Shown piece after piece: positions 51,909 through 64,000 of a stretch of 64,000 nucleotides of DNA. Numbering within the stretch: position 1 is the stretch's first letter; every line of letters starts with the position of its first letter. The stretch spans positions 69,290,637-69,354,636 of the forward strand of contig CM068584.1 in assembly GCA_035048485.1 (NCBI GenBank). The letters run 5' to 3'. Position numbers and translations under genes: made by a program. The notes below the pieces were generated by a model. The model searched no databases and was not told the origin of the DNA. It worked only from the letters and a program-made list of their open reading frames with translations. The DNA is from Pteria penguin (Eukaryota; Mollusca; Bivalvia; Pterioida; Pteriidae).

Positions 51909-54900
51909 AAGCTACTGACAGTGTAGAGTTCTGACAATGACAAGAGACCTCGGGCCGTGTGGTAGCTACAATATTGTGTCCTCTCCCTGTATGACTGCTG
52001 TTGAGAGTGTAGAGTTCTGACAATGACCAGAGACCTCGGGCCGTGTGGTAGCTACAATATTGTGCCCTCTCCTTGTATTACTGCTATTGACAGTGTAGAG
52101 TTCTGACAATGACCAGAGACCTCGGGCCGTGTGGTAGCTACAATATTGTGTCCTCTCCATGTATTACTGCTATTGACAGTGTAGAGTTCTGACAATGACC
52201 AGAGACCTCGGGCCGTGTGGTAGCTACAATATTGTGTCCTCTCCCTGTATTACTGCTATTGACAGTGTAGAGTCCTGACAATGAACAGAGACCCAGGGCC
52301 GTGTGGTAGCTACAATATTGTGCCCTCTCCCTGTATTACTGCTATTGACAGTGTAGAGTTCTGACAATGAACAGAGACCCCGGGCCGTGTGGTAGCTACA
52401 ATATTGTGACCTCTCCCTGTATTACTGCTATTGACAGTGTAGAGTTCTGACAATGAACAGAGACCTCGGGCCGTGTGGTAGCTACAATATTGTGTCCTCT
52501 CCCTGTATTACTGCTATTGACAGTGTAGAGTTCTGACAATGACCAGAGACCTCGGGCCGTGTGGTAGCTACAATATTGTGTCCTCTCCCTGTATTACTGC
52601 TATTGACAGTGTAGAGTTCTGACAATGAACAGAGACATCGGGCCGTGTGGCTGCTGCAATATTGTGCCCTCTCTGTATTATGACTGCTATTGACAGTGTA
52701 GAGTTCTGACAATGAACAGAGACCCCGTGCCGTGTGGTAGCTCTCACATATATTGTGTCCTATCTCCTGCTACTACAGACAGTGTAGAGTTCTGACAATG
52801 ACCAGAGACCTCGGGCCGTGTGGTAGCTACAATATTGTGTCCTCTCCCTGTATTACTGCTATTGACAGTGTAGAGTTCTGACAATGAACTAGAGACCTCG
52901 GGGCCGTGTGGTAGCTACAATATTGTGTCCTCTCCCTGTATGACTGCTTATTGACAGTGTAGAGTTCTGACAGTACCAGAGACCTCGGGCCGTGTGGTAG
53001 CTACAATATTGTGTCCTCTCCCTGTATTACTGCTATTGACAGTGTAGACTTCTGACAGATGAACAGAGACCTCGGGCCGTGTGGTAGCTACAATATTGTG
53101 TCCCTCTCCCTGTATTACTGCTATTGACTGTGTAGAGTTCAGACAATGACCAGAGACCTCGGCCGTGTGGTAGCTACAATATTGTGTCCCTCTCCCTGTA
53201 TTACTGCGATTGACAGTGTAGAGTCCTGACAATGAACAGAGACCTCGGGCCGTGTGGTAGCTACAATATTGTGCCCTCTCCCTGTATTACTGCTATTGAC
53301 AGTGTAGAGTTCTGACAATGAACAGAGACCTCGGGCCGTGTGGTAGCTACAATATTGTGTCCTCTCCCTGTATTACTGCTATTGACAGTGTAGAGTTCTG
53401 ACAATGAACAGAGACCTCGGGCCGTGTGGTAGCTACAATATTGTGTCCTCTCCCTGTATTACTGATATTGACAGTGTAGAGTTTCTGACAATGACCAGAG
53501 ACCTCGGTCGTGTGGTAGCTACAATATTGTGTCCTCTCCCTGTAATTACTGCTATTGACAGTGTAGAGTTTCTGACAATGACCAGAGACCTCGGGCCGTG
53601 TGGTAGCTACAATATTGTGTCCTCTCCCTGTATTACTGCTATTGACAGTGTAGAGTTCTGACAATGACCAGAGACCTCGGGCCGTGTGGTAGCTACAATA
53701 TTGTGTCCTCTCCCTGTATTACTGCTATTGACAGTGTAGAGTTCTGACAATGACCAGAGACCTCGGGCCGTGTGGTAGCTACAATATTGTGTCCTCTCCC
53801 TGTATTACTGCTATTGACAGTGTAGAGTTCTGACAATGAACAGAGACCTCGGGCCGTGTGGTAGCTACAATATTGTGCCCTCTCCTTGTATTACTGCTAT
53901 TGACAGTGTAGAGTTCTGACAATGACCAGAGACCTCGGGCCCTGTGGTAGCTACAATATTGTGCCCTCTCCCTGTATTACTGCTATTGACAGTGTAGAGT
54001 TCCGACAATGACCAGAGACCTCAGGCCGTGTGGTAGCTACAATACTGTGCCCTCTCCCTGTGTTCCTGCTATTGACAGTGTAGAGTTCTGACAATGAACA
54101 GAGACCTCGGGCCGTATGGTAGCTACAATATTGTGTCCACTCCCTGTATTACTGCTATTGACAGTGTAGAGTTCCGACAATGAACAGAGACCCCGGGCCG
54201 TGTGGTAGCTACAATATTGTGTCCTCTCCCTGTATTACTGCTATTGACAGTGTAGAGTTCTGACAATGAACAGAGACCCCGGGCCGTGTGGTAGCTACAA
54301 TATTGTGTCCTCTCCCTCTATAACTGCTATTGGCAGTGTAGAGTTCCGACAATTAACGGAGACCTCGGGCCGTGTGGTAGCTACAATATTGTGTCCTCTC
54401 CCTGTATTACTGCTATTGACAGTGTAGAGTTCTGACAATGACCAGAGACCTCGGGCCGTGTGGTAGCTACAATATTGTGTAATCTCCCTGTATGATTGCT
54501 ATTGACAGTGTAGAGTTCTGACAATGACCAGAGACCTCGGGCCGTGTGGTAGCTACAATATTGTGTCCTCTCCCTGTATCACTGCTATTGACAGTGTAGA
54601 GTTCTGACAATGACCAGAGACCCCGGGCCGTGTGGTAGCTACAATATTGTGCCCTCTCCCTGTATTACTGCTATTGACAGTGTAGAGTTCCGACAATGAC
54701 CAGAGACCTCGGGCCGTGTGGTAGCTACAATATTGTGCCCTCTCCCTGTATTACTGTTTACTGTTATTGACAGTGTAGAGTTCTGACAGTGACCAGAGAC
54801 CTCGGGCCGTGTGGTAGCTAAAATATTGTGTCCTCTCCCTGTATTCCTGCTATTGACAGTGTAGAGTTCTGACAATGAACAGAGACCCCGGGCCGTGTGG

Positions 54901-57900
54901 TAGCTACAATATTGTGTCCTCTCCCTGTATGACTGCTATTGGCAGTGTAGAGTTCCGACAATGAACAGAGACCCTGGGCCGTGTGGTAGCTACAATATTG
55001 TGTCCTCTCCCTGTATTACTGCTATTGACAGTGTAGAGTTCTGACAATGACCAGAGACCTCGGGCCCTGTGGTAGCTGTAATACTGTGTCTTCTCCCTGT
55101 ACTACTGCATTGACGGTGTAGAGTTCTGACAATGAACAGAGACCCCGGGCCGTGTGGTAGCTACAATATTGTGTAATCTCCCTGTATTACTGCTATTGAC
55201 AGTGTAGAGTTCTGACAATGAACAGAGACCTCGGACCGTGTGGTAGCTACAATATTGTGTCCTCTCCCTGTATTACTGCTATTGACAGTGTAGAGTTCTG
55301 ACAATGACCAGAGACCTCGGGCTGTGTGGTAGCTACAATATTGTGTCCTCTCCCTGTATTACTGCATTGACAGTGTAGAGTTCTGACAATGAACAGAGAC
55401 CTCGGGCCGTGTGGTAGCTACAATATTGTGTCCTCTCCCTGTATTACTGCTATTGACAGTGTAGAGTCCTGACAATGAACAGAGACCTCGGGCCGTGTGG
55501 TAGCTACAATATTGTGTCCACTCCTTGTATTACTGCTATTGACAGTGTAGAGTTCTGACAATGAACAGAGACCCAGGGCCGTGTGGTAGCTACTATATTG
55601 TGCCCTCTCCCTGTATTACTGCTATTGACAGTGTAGAGTTCAGAGAATGAACAGAGACCTCGGGCCGTGTGGTAGCTACAATATTGTGTCCTCTCCCTGT
55701 ATTACTGCTATTGGCAGTGTAGAGTTCTGACAATGACCAGAGACCTCGGGCCGTGTGGTAGCTACAATATTGTGTCCTCTCCCTGTATTACTGCTATTGA
55801 CAGTGTAGAGTTCTGACAATGAACAGATACCCCGGGCCGTGTGGTACCTACAATATTGTGCCCTCTCCCTGTATTACTGCTATTGACAGTGTAGAGTTCT
55901 GACAATGAACAGAGACCCCGGGCCGTGTGGTAGCTACAATATTGTGTCCTCTCCCTCTATAACTGTTATTGGCAGTGTAGAGTTCCGACAATGAACAGAG
56001 ACCCCGGGCCGTGTGGTAGCTACAATATTGTGTCCTCTCCCTGTATTACTGCTATTGACAGTGTAGAGTTCTGACAATGACCAGAGACCTCGGGCCGTGT
56101 GGTAGCTACAATATTGTGTCCTCTCCCTGTATTACTGCTATTGACAGTGTAGAGTTCTGACAATGACCAGAGACCTCGGGCCGTGTGGTAGCTACAATAT
56201 TGTGTCCTCTCCCTGTATGACTGCTATTGACAGTGTAGAGTTCTGACAATGACCAGAGACCCCGTGCCGTGTGGTAGCTACAATATTGTGTCCTCTCCCT
56301 GTATTACTGCTATTGACAGTGTAGAGTTCTGACAATGACCAGAGACCTCGGGCCGTGTGGTAGCTACAATATTGTGTCCTCTCCCTGTATTACTGTTTAC
56401 TGTTATTGACAGTGTAGAGTTCTGACAGTGACTAGAGACCTCGGGCCGTGTGGTAGCTACAATATTGTGTCCTCTCCCTGTATGACTGTTATTGACAGTG
56501 TAGAGTTTTGACAGTGACCAGAGACCTCGGGCCGTGTGGTAGCTACAATATTGTGTCCTCTCCCTGTATTACTGTTTACTGCTATTGACAGTGTAGAGTT
56601 CTGAAGATGACCAGCGACCTCGGGCCGTGTGGTAGCTACAATATTGTGCCCTCTCCCTGTATTACTGCTATTGACAGTGTAGAGTTCTGACAATGACCAG
56701 AGACCTCGGGCCCTGTGGTAGCTACAATATTGTGTCCTCTCCCTGTATTACTGCTATTGACAGTGTAGAGTTCTGACAATGAACAGAGACCTCGGGCCGT
56801 GTGGCAGCTGCAATATTGTGCCCTCTCCCTGTATTACTGCTATTGACAATGTAGAGTTCTGACAATGAACAGAGACTTCGGGCCGTGTGGTAGCTACAAT
56901 ATTGTGTCCTCTCCCTGTATTACTGCTATTGACAGTGTAGAGTTCTGACAATGACCAGAGACCTCGGGCTGTGTGGTAGCTACAATATTGTGTCCTCTCC
57001 CTGTATTACTGCTATTGACAGTGTAGAGTTCTGACAATGACCAGAGACCTCGGGTCGTGTCGTATCTACAATATTGTGTCCTCTCCCTGTATGACTGCTA
57101 TTGACAGTGTAGAGTTCTGACAATGACCAGAGACCTCGGGCCGTGTGGTAACTACGATATTGTGTCCTCTCCCTGTATTACTGCTATTGACAGTGTAGAG
57201 TTCTGACAATGACCAGAGACCTCCAGCCGTGTGGTAGCTACAATATTATGTCCTCTCCCTGTATGACTGCTATTGACAGTGTAGAGTTCTAACAATGACC
57301 AGAGACCTCGGGCCGTGTCGTAGCTACAATATTGTGCCCTCTCCTTGTATTACTGCTATTGACAGTGTAGAGTTCTGACAATGACCAGAGACCTCGGGCC
57401 CTGTGGTAGCTGTAATACTGTGTCTTCTCCCTGTACTACTGCATTGACGGTGTAGAGTTCTGACAATCACCATAGACCTCCAGCCGTGTGGTAGCTACAA
57501 TATTGTGTCCTCTCAGTGTACTACTGCTATTGACAGTGTAGAGTTCTGACAATGAACAGAGACCTCGGGCCGTATGGTAGCTACAATATTGTGTCCACTC
57601 CCTGTATTACTGCTATTGACAGTGTAGAGTTCCGACAATGAACAGAGACCCCGGGCCGTGTGGTAGCTACAATATTGTGTCCTCTCCCTGTATTACTGCT
57701 ATTGACAGTGTAGAGTTCTGAAAATGAACAGAGACCCCGGGCCGTGTGGTAGCTACAATATTGTGTCCTCTCCCTCTATAACTGCTATTGGCAGTGTAGA
57801 GTTCCGACAATTAACGGAGACCTCGGGCCGTGTGGTAGCTACAATATTGTGTCCTCTCCCTGTATTACTGCTATTGACAGTGTAGAGTTCTGACAATGAC

Positions 57901-60900
57901 CAGAGACCTCGGGCCGTGTGGTAGCTACAATATTGTGTAATCTCCCTGTATGATTGCTATTGACAGTGTAGAGTTCTGACAATGACCAGAGACCTCGGGC
58001 CGTGTGGTAGCTACAATATTGTGTCCTCTCCCTGTATCACTGCTATTGACAGTGTAGAGTTCTGACAATGACCAGAGACCCCGGGCCGTGTGGTAGCTAC
58101 AATATTGTGCCCTCTCCCTGTATTACTGCTATTGACAGTGTAGAGTTCCGACAATGACCAGAGACCTCGGGCCGTGTGGTAGCTACAATATTGTGCCCTC
58201 TCCCTGTATTACTGTTTACTGTTATTGACAGTGTAGAGTTCTGACAGTGACCAGAGACCTCGGGCCGTGTGGTAGCTAAAATATTGTGTCCTCTCCCTGT
58301 ATTACTGCTATTGACAGTGTAGAGTTCTGACAATGAACAGAGACCCCGGGCCGTGTGGTAGCTACAATATTGTGTCCTCTCCCTGTATGACTGCTATTGG
58401 CAGTGTAGAGTTCCGACAATGAACAGAGACCCTGGGCCGTGTGGTAGCTACAATATTGTGTCCTCTCCCTGTATTACTGCTATTGACAGTGTAGAGTTTT
58501 GACAATGACCAGAGACCTCGCGCCGTGTTGTAGCTACAATATTATGTCCTCTCCCTGTACTATACTGCATTGACGGTGTAGAGTTCTGACAATGAACAGA
58601 GACCCCGGGCCGTGTGGTAGCTACAATATTGTGTAATCTCCCTGTATGACTGCTATTGACAGTGTAGAGTTCTGACAATGACCAGAGACCTCGGGCCGTG
58701 TGGTAGCTACAATATTGTGTCCTCTCCCTGTATCACTGCTATTGACAGTGTAGAGTTCTGACAATGACCAGAGACCTCGGGCCGTGTGGTAGCTACAATA
58801 TTGTGCCCTCTCCCTGTATTACTGCTATTGACAGTGTAGAGTTCCGACAATGACCAGAGACCTCGGGCCGTGTGGTAGCTACAATATTGTGCCCTCTCCC
58901 TGTATTACTGCTATTGACAGTGTAGAGTTCTGACAGTGACCAGAAACCTCGGGCCGTGTGGTAGCTAAAATATTGTGTCCTCTCCCTGTATTCCTGCTAT
59001 TGACAGTGTAGAGTTCTGACAATGAACAGAGACCCCGGGCCGTGTGGTAGCTACAATATTGTGTCCTCTCCCTGTATGACTGCTATTGGCAGTGTAGAGT
59101 TCCGACAATGACAAGAGACCAAGGGCCGTGTGGTAGCTACAATATTGTGTCCACTCCTTATATTACTGCTATTGACAGTGTAGAGTTCTGACAATGACCA
59201 GAGACCCCGGGCCGTGTGGTAGCTACAATATTGTGCCCTCTCCCTGTATTACTGCTATTGACAGTGTAGAGTTCCGACAATGACAAGAGACCTCGGGCCG
59301 TGTGGTAGCTACAATATTGTGCCCTCTCCCTGTATTACTGCTATTGACAGTGTAGAGTTCTGACAATGACCAGAGACCTCGGGCCGTGTGGTAGCTACAA
59401 TATTGTGTCCTCTCCCTGTATTACTGTTTACTGTTATTGACAGTGTAGAGTTCTGACAGTGACTAGAGACCTCGGGCCGTGTGGTAGCTACAATATTGTG
59501 TCCTCTCCCTGTATGACTGCTATTGACAGTGTAGAGTTCTGACAGTGACCAGAGACCTCTGGCCGTGTGGTAGCTACAATATTGTGTCCTCCCCCTGTAT
59601 TCCTGCTATTGACAGTGTAGAGTTCTGACAATGAACAGAGACCTCGGGCCGTGTGGTAACTACGATATTGTGTCCTCTCCCGGTATGACTGCTATTGACA
59701 GTGTAGAGTTCTGACAATGACCAGAGACCTCGGGCCGTGTGGTAGCTATAATATTGTGTCCTCTCCCTGTATGACTGCTATTGACAGTGTAGAGTTCTAA
59801 CAATGACCAGAGACCTCGGGCCCTGTGGTAGCTACAATATTGTGTCCTCTCCCTGTATTACTGCTATTGACAGTGTAGAGTTCTGACAATGAACAGAGAC
59901 CTCGGGCCGTGTGGCAGCTGCAATATTGTGCCCTCTCCCTGTATTACTGCTATTGACAATGTAGAGTTGTGACAATGAACAGAGACTTCGGGCCGTGTGG
60001 TAGCTACAATATTGTGTCCTCTCCCTGTATTACTGCTATTGACAGTGTAGAGTTCTGACAATGACCAGAGACCTCGGGCCGTGTGGTAGCTACAATATTG
60101 TGTCCTCTCCCTGTATTACTGCTATTGACAGTGTAGAGTTCTGACAATGACCAGAGACCTCGGGCCGTGTGGTAGCTACAATATTGTGTCCTCTCCCTGT
60201 ATGACTGCTATTGACAGTGTAGAGTTCTGACAATGACCAGAGACCTCGGGCCGTGTGGTAACTACGATATTGTGTCCTCTCCCTGTATGACTGCTATTGA
60301 TAGTTTATAGTTCTGATAATGACCAGAGACCTCGGGCCGTGTGGTAACTACGATATTGTGTCCTCTCCCTGTATTACTGCTATTGACAGTGTAGAGTTCT
60401 GACAATGACCAGAGACCTCCAGCCGTGTGGTAGCTACAATATTATGTCCTCTCCCTGTATGACTGCTATTGACAGTGTAGAGTTCTAACAATGACCAGAG
60501 ACCTCGGGCCGTGTGGTAGCTACAATATTGTGCCCTCTCCTTGTATTACTGCTATTGACAGTGTAGAGTTCTGACAATGACCAGAGACCTCGGGCCCTGT
60601 GGTAGCTGTAATACTGTGTCTTCTCCCTGTACTACTGCATTGACGGTGTAGAGTTCTGACAATCACCAGAGACCTCCAGCCGTGTGGTAGCTACAATATT
60701 GTGTCCTCTCCCTGTATGACTGCTATTGACAGTGTAGAATTCTGACAATGAACAGAGACCTCGGGCCGTATGGTAGCTACAATATTGTGTCCACTCCCTG
60801 TATTACTGCTATTGACAGTGTAGAGTTCCGACAATGAACAGAGACCCCGGGCCGTGTGGTAGCTACAATATTGTGTCCTCTCCCTGTATTCCTGCTATTG

Positions 60901-63900
60901 ACAGTGTAGAGTTCTGAAAATGAACAGAGACCCCGGGCCGTGTGGTAGCTACAATATTGTGTCCTCTCCCTCTATAACTGCTATTGGCAGTGTAGAGTTC
61001 CGACAATTAACGGAGACCTCGGGCCGTGTGGTAGCTACAATATTGTGTCCTCTCCCTGTATTACTGCTATTGACAGTGTAGAGTTCTGACAATGACCAGA
61101 GAACTCGGGCCGTGTGGTAGCTACAATATTGTGTAATCTCCCTGTATGATTGCTATTGACAGTGTAGAGTTCTGACAATGACCAGAGACCTCGGGCCGTG
61201 TGGTAGCTACAATATTGTGTCCTCTCCCTGTATCACTGCTATTGACAGTGTAGAGTTCTGACAATGACCAGAGACCCCGGGCCGTGTGGTAGCTACAATA
61301 TTGTGCCCTCTCCCTGTATTACTGCTATTGACAGTGTAGAGTTCCGACAATGACCAGAGACCTCGGGCCGTGTGGTAGCTACAATATTGTGCCCTCTCCC
61401 TGTATTACTGTTTACTGTTATTGACAGTGTAGAGTTCTGACAGTGACCAGAAACCTCGGGCCGTGTGGTAGCTAAAATATTGTGTCCTCTCCCTGTATTC
61501 CTGCTATTGACAGTGTAGAGTTCTGACAATGAACAGAGACCCCGGGCCGTGTGGTAGCTACAATATTGTGTCCTCTCCCTGTATGACTGCTATTGGCAGT
61601 GTAGAGTTCCGACAATGAACAGAGACCCTGGGCCGTGTGGTAGCTACAATATTGTGTCCTCTCCCTGTATTACTGCTATTGACAGTGTAGAGTTCTGACA
61701 ATGACCAGAGACCTCGGGCCCTGTGGTAGCTGTAATACTGTGTCTTCTCCCTGTACTACTGCATTGACGGTGTAGAGTTCTGACAATGAACAGAGACCCC
61801 GGGCCGTGTGGTAGCTACAATATTGTGTAATCTCCCTGTATGACTGCTATTGACAGTGTAGAGTTCTGACAATGACCAGAGACCTCGGGCCGTGTGGTAG
61901 CTACAATATTGTGTCCTCTCCCTGTATCACTGCTATTGACAGTGTAGAGTTCTGACAATGACCAGAGACCCCGGGCCGTGTGGTAGCTACAATATTGTGC
62001 CCTCTCCCTGTATTACTGCTATTGACAGTGTAGAGTTCCGACAATGACCAGAGACCTTGGGCCGTGTGGTAGCTACAATATTGTGCCCTCTCCCTGTATT
62101 ACTGTTTACTGTTATTGACAGTGTAGAGTTCTGACAGTGACCAGAAACCTCGGGCCGTGTGGTAGCTAAAATATTGTGTCCTCTCCCTGTATTCCTGCTA
62201 TTGACAGTGTAGAGTTCTGACAATGAACAGAGACCCCGGGCCGTGTGGTAGCTACAATATTGTGTCCTCTCCCTGTATGACTGCTATTGGCAGTGTAGAG
62301 TTCCGACAATGAACAGAGACCCTGGGCCGTGTGGTAGCTACAATATTATGTCCTCTCCCTGTATGACTGCTATTGACAGTGTAGAGTTCTGACAATGACC
62401 AGAGACCCCGGGCCGTGTGGTAGCTACAATATTGTGCCCTCTCCCTGTATTACTGCTATTGACAGTGTAGAGTTCCGACAATGACAAGAGACCTCGGGCC
62501 GTGTGGTGGCTACAATATTGTGCCCTCTCCCTGTATTACTGTTTACTGTTATTGACAGTGTAGAGTTCTGACAATGACCAGAGACCTCGGGCCGTGTGGT
62601 AGCTACAATATTGTGTCCTCTCCCTGTATTACTGTTTACTGTTATTGACAGTGTAGAGTTCTGACAGTTACTAGAGACCTCGGGCCGTGTGGTAGCTACA
62701 ATATTGTGTCCTCTCCCTGTATGACTGCTATTGACAGTGTAGAGTTCTGACAGTGACCAGAGACCTCTGGCCGTGTGGTAGCTACAATATTGTGTCCTCC
62801 CCCTGTATTCCTGCTATTGACAGTGTAGAGTTCTGACAATGAACAGAGACCTCGGGCCGTGTGGTAACTACGATATTGTGTCCTCTCCCGGTATGACTGC
62901 TATTGACAGTGTAGAGTTCTGACAATGACCAGAGACCTCGGGCCGTGTGGTAGCTATAATATTGTGTCCTCTCCCTGTATGACTGCTATTGACAGTGTAG
63001 AGTTCTAACAATGACCAGAGACCTCGCGCCGTGTGGTAGCTACAATGTTGTGCCCTCTCCTTGTATTACTGCTATTAACAGTGTAGACTTCTGACAATGA
63101 CCAGAGACCTCGGGCCCTGTGGTAACTATAATACTGTGTCTTCTCCCTGTATTACTGCATTGACGGAGTAGAGTTCTGACAATGACCAGAGACCTCGAGC
63201 TGTGTGGTAGCTACGATATTGTGTCCTCTCCCTGTATTTCTGCTATTGACAGTGTAGAGTTCTGACAAGGACCAGAGACCTCGGGCCGTGTGGTAGCTAC
63301 AATATTGTGTCCTCTCCCTGTATGACTGCTATTGACAGTGTACAGTTCTAACAATGACCAGAGACCTCGGGCCGTGTGGTAGCTACAATATTGTGCCCTC
63401 TCCTTGTATTACTGCTATTAACAGTGTAGACTTCTGACAATGACCAGAGACCTCGGGCCCTGTGGTAACTATAATACTGTGTCTTCTCCCTGTATTACTG
63501 CATTGACGGAGTAGAGTTCTGACAATGACCGGAGAACTCGAGCCGTGTGGTAGCTACAATATAGTGTCCTCTCCCTGTATTACTGCTATTGACAGTGTAG
63601 AGTTCTGACAATGACCAGAGACCTCGGGCCGTGTGGTAGCTACAATATTGTGCCCTCTCCTTGTATTTCTGCTATTAACAGTGTAGACTTCTGACAATGA
63701 CCAGAGACCTCGGGCCCTGTGGTAGCTATAATACTGTGTCTTCTCCCTGTATTACTGCATTGACGGAGTAGAGTTCTGACAATGACCAGAGACCTCGGGC
63801 CGTGTGGTAGCTTCAATATAGTGTCCTCTCCCTGTATTACTGCTATTGACAGTGTAGAGTTCTCACAATGACCAGAGACCTCGGGCCGTATGGTAGCTAC

Positions 63901-64000
63901 AATATTGTGTCCCCTCCCTGTATGACTGCTATTGACAGTGTAGAGTTCTAACAATGACCAGAGACCTCGGGCCGTGTGGTAGCTACAATATTGTGCCCTC
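51909..64000. repeat. 86-bp satellite array, about 140 copies, continues past the window
   Basis: Consensus TACTGCTATTGACAGTGTAG, AGTTCTGACAATGACCAGAG, ACCTCGGGCCGTGTGGTAGC, TACAATATTGTGTCCTCTCC, CTGTAT. Subtypes differ at ACCAGAGACCTC versus AACAGAGACCCC. A 7-base-longer type carries TGTTTACTGTTATTG. Marker-unit sequences repeat at large spacing: the blocks around 54639, 58097, 61293 and 61987 are near-identical over several units. Minus-strand frames starting MSELYTVNSSNTGRGHNIVA are repeat translations. Indels cluster at 52660-53580. Confidence 0.98.

Noticed and set aside
51966..63954. Recurrent minus-strand open frames starting MSELYTVNSSNTGRG
   Set aside because: They translate the 86-bp satellite. 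Their lengths follow unit indels, not gene structure.

Overview
The window is eukaryotic, metazoan nuclear DNA, most likely from a mollusc and probably a bivalve. The evidence is a split Mox/Meox homeobox gene with canonical introns, tRNA-derived SINEs whose tails resemble those common in bivalve genomes, and a very high load of mini- and microsatellites. The species assignment is inference. I see no prokaryotic signatures, CRISPR arrays, viral genes or intact transposase/reverse-transcriptase ORFs. Nearly every long open frame outside Mox is a translation of a tandem repeat.

The only protein-coding gene I can support is Mox on the + strand: exon 1 at 28506-28974, exon 2 at 43151-43320 and exon 3 at 45114-45281. 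Together they give 268 codons plus stop. The homeodomain is complete and is split by an intron between homeodomain residues 44 and 45. Intron 1 (14.2 kb) is packed with repeats; intron 2 (1.8 kb) carries a SINE fragment close to the acceptor.

Layout. 1-2.9 kb: sparse non-coding DNA. 3.0-6.2 kb: 29-bp array. 7.5-11.8 kb: 50-bp array. 13.9-15.3 kb: foldback elements and a terminal-inverted-repeat element. 15.8-17.15 kb: 46-bp array. 17.2-17.7 kb: CpG-richer segment with a promoter-type palindrome. 19.4-22.9 kb: inverted repeats, an interrupted SINE and four small arrays. 23-28.3 kb: purine/pyrimidine tracts and two more terminal-inverted-repeat elements. 28.5-45.3 kb: Mox. 46.2-46.6 kb: 32-bp array. 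48.1-51.0 kb: SINEs, a 43-bp array and a 25-bp array. 51.9-64.0 kb: an 86-bp satellite with higher-order structure that runs off the window end. Arrays make up well over a third of the sequence.

With a single gene there is no pathway to reconstruct. The notable material is in the repeats: a strong excess of perfect TGACGTCA palindromes, a 46-bp satellite that carries the end of a mobile element, minisatellites apparently grown from a SINE core, a SINE split by a 23-bp perfect hairpin, and higher-order satellite organisation. I did not find a convincing new protein system.
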